This document shows positions 14,378-14,801 of a stretch of 14,801 nt of DNA, piece by piece. Position numbers and translations under genes: made by a program. The stretch comes from Acidobacteriota bacterium. Its GTDB lineage: Bacteria; Acidobacteriota; Terriglobia; Acidiferrales; UBA7541. The notes under the pieces were generated by a model. That model did not search any database and had not been told where the DNA came from. It saw only the letters and a program-made list of their open reading frames with translations. Location of the stretch: the NCBI GenBank assembly GCA_003224195.1, contig QHYP01000154.1:25963-40763 (forward strand), given 5' to 3'. The stretch's first letter is position 1. The number at the start of each line of letters is the position of its first letter.

Positions 14378-14383
14378 ATTATG
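14378..14383 (-). promoter_or_regulatory. Possible -10 box for the receiver operon
   Basis: CATAAT on the minus strand matches five of six consensus bases and would place the start about 25 nt before the ATG at 14346, leaving room for its GGAGG. No good -35 box is seen 16-18 nt upstream. Confidence 0.3.
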
Positions 14384-14415
14384 CGCCCGGCGTCGCTTCC
14401 CGGCGTGCCGGCGCG

Positions 14416-14421
14416 TAAAAT
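14416..14421 (+). promoter_or_regulatory. Possible -10 box for the DinB-family gene
   Basis: TAAAAT on the plus strand matches five of six consensus bases and would place the start near 14428, with the GGAGG site inside the short leader. The -35 region (TCGCTT) is poor. Two copies of CCCGGCGT lie between the divergent -10 boxes. Confidence 0.3.
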
Positions 14422-14444
14422 CAACCTGCTGAACGGAGGCCCAG

Positions 14445-14801
14445 ATGCAACCAGGCGACTCGGGCCGCCTGCAGGCGGCCATTGCACTGTTGGAAAAGAC
14501 GCCGAAGCTGCTGGAAACGCTGCTCGAAGGAGTTTCCGAAGAGACGTTTACGTGGAAGCCCGCCCCGGACCGGTGGTCCATCGCCGAAGTCCTCAAACAT
14601 CTGCTGGGCATTGAGGAGGTTTACACCGCGCGGGCGCAGAGGATGCTGATCGAGGAATCTCCAAAGTTCGAGAAATATGATCCTGCTGCTGCCTCCTCCT
14701 CCGAGCCGCATTCTCTGCGCCACTCCGGGGAAGACGATCTCGTGGCGTTTGTGGAGGCGCGCGGGGGCACGGTCGCATTTCTTTCCATGCTGCCCCCGTC
14801 G
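14445..14801 (+). CDS. DinB-family protein (partial, runs off the window)
   Basis: An open frame of 119 codons runs from the ATG at 14445 to the window end without a stop. GGAGG lies 5 nt upstream, a strong ribosome-binding site. The segment FTWKPAPDRWSIAEVLKHLL (residues 35-54) is the characteristic N-terminal region of the DinB/YfiT-like four-helix bundle, where the helix 2 His (KHL) is one of the expected metal ligands. Members include metal-dependent thiol transferases and many uncharacterised proteins, so the reaction is unknown. It is transcribed divergently from the receiver operon across a 98-nt gap. Confidence 0.88.
   Translation, partial: MQPGDSGRLQAAIALLEKTPKLLETLLEGVSEETFTWKPAPDRWSIAEVLKHLLGIEEVYTARAQRMLIEESPKFEKYDPAAASSSEPHSLRHSGEDDLVAFVEARGGTVAFLSMLPPS

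Overview
The window is high-GC bacterial chromosome that looks like Acidobacteriota (Terriglobia / Koribacter type). This is an inference. It rests on a futalosine-pathway menaquinone gene (mqnD), a PadR regulator coupled to a protein with the N-terminal domain usually seen on acidobacterial ADOP-type permeases, single-domain PilZ proteins, and the general protein style. I see no tRNA, rRNA, CRISPR array, insertion sequence or prophage. Apart from the two genes at the edges, every gene is on the minus strand, so the minus-strand order runs from high to low coordinates.

Left part (1-7943). The C-terminal tail of an HldE/RfaE-type sugar kinase enters on the plus strand and converges on a small membrane-anchored hypothetical gene (217-672). 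A minus-strand housekeeping block follows. In transcription order it holds mqnD (menaquinone), ggt (gamma-glutamyltransferase), a TIM-barrel sugar-phosphate isomerase/epimerase-like gene, asnS, an arginase and ddl, closed by a clear intrinsic terminator at 791-817. From ggt to the arginase the spacings are 5 nt, a 4-nt ATGA overlap, and 21 nt, so these four are probably one operon. The adjacent ggt and epimerase genes each carry one frameshift that comes with a short apparent deletion, while the flanking reading frames are intact. They are either recent pseudogenes or assembly errors.

Middle part (7944-10700). A 444-nt non-coding gap holds a perfect 16-bp AT-rich inverted repeat. Beyond it is a two-gene PadR operon: padR and, overlapping it by 1 nt, a 638-aa protein that joins an ADOP-permease-like N-terminus, a membrane segment and a class C beta-lactamase-fold serine hydrolase. 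The padR promoter is near consensus (TTGACA-17-TATATC), and its -10 box lies at the centre of a 24-bp near-palindrome. This predicts autoregulation and an almost leaderless mRNA.

Right part (10783-14801). An exported protein with an HEASH zinc-metallopeptidase-like motif is followed by a short decayed repeat of its C-terminal coding end. Upstream of it are two tandem PilZ-domain paralogues (c-di-GMP receptor fold), then a tightly linked pair: a degenerate stand-alone receiver domain and an exported protein with a pseudopilin-like C-terminal half. A DinB-family gene runs divergently off the right edge. PilZ and pilin-like proteins next to a receiver suggest a surface, motility or secretion link, but this is only context. 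The most unusual items are the PadR / serine-hydrolase module with its operator-embedded promoter, the AT-rich inverted repeat, the paired frameshifts, and the PilZ duplication in which one copy has lost the conserved serine.
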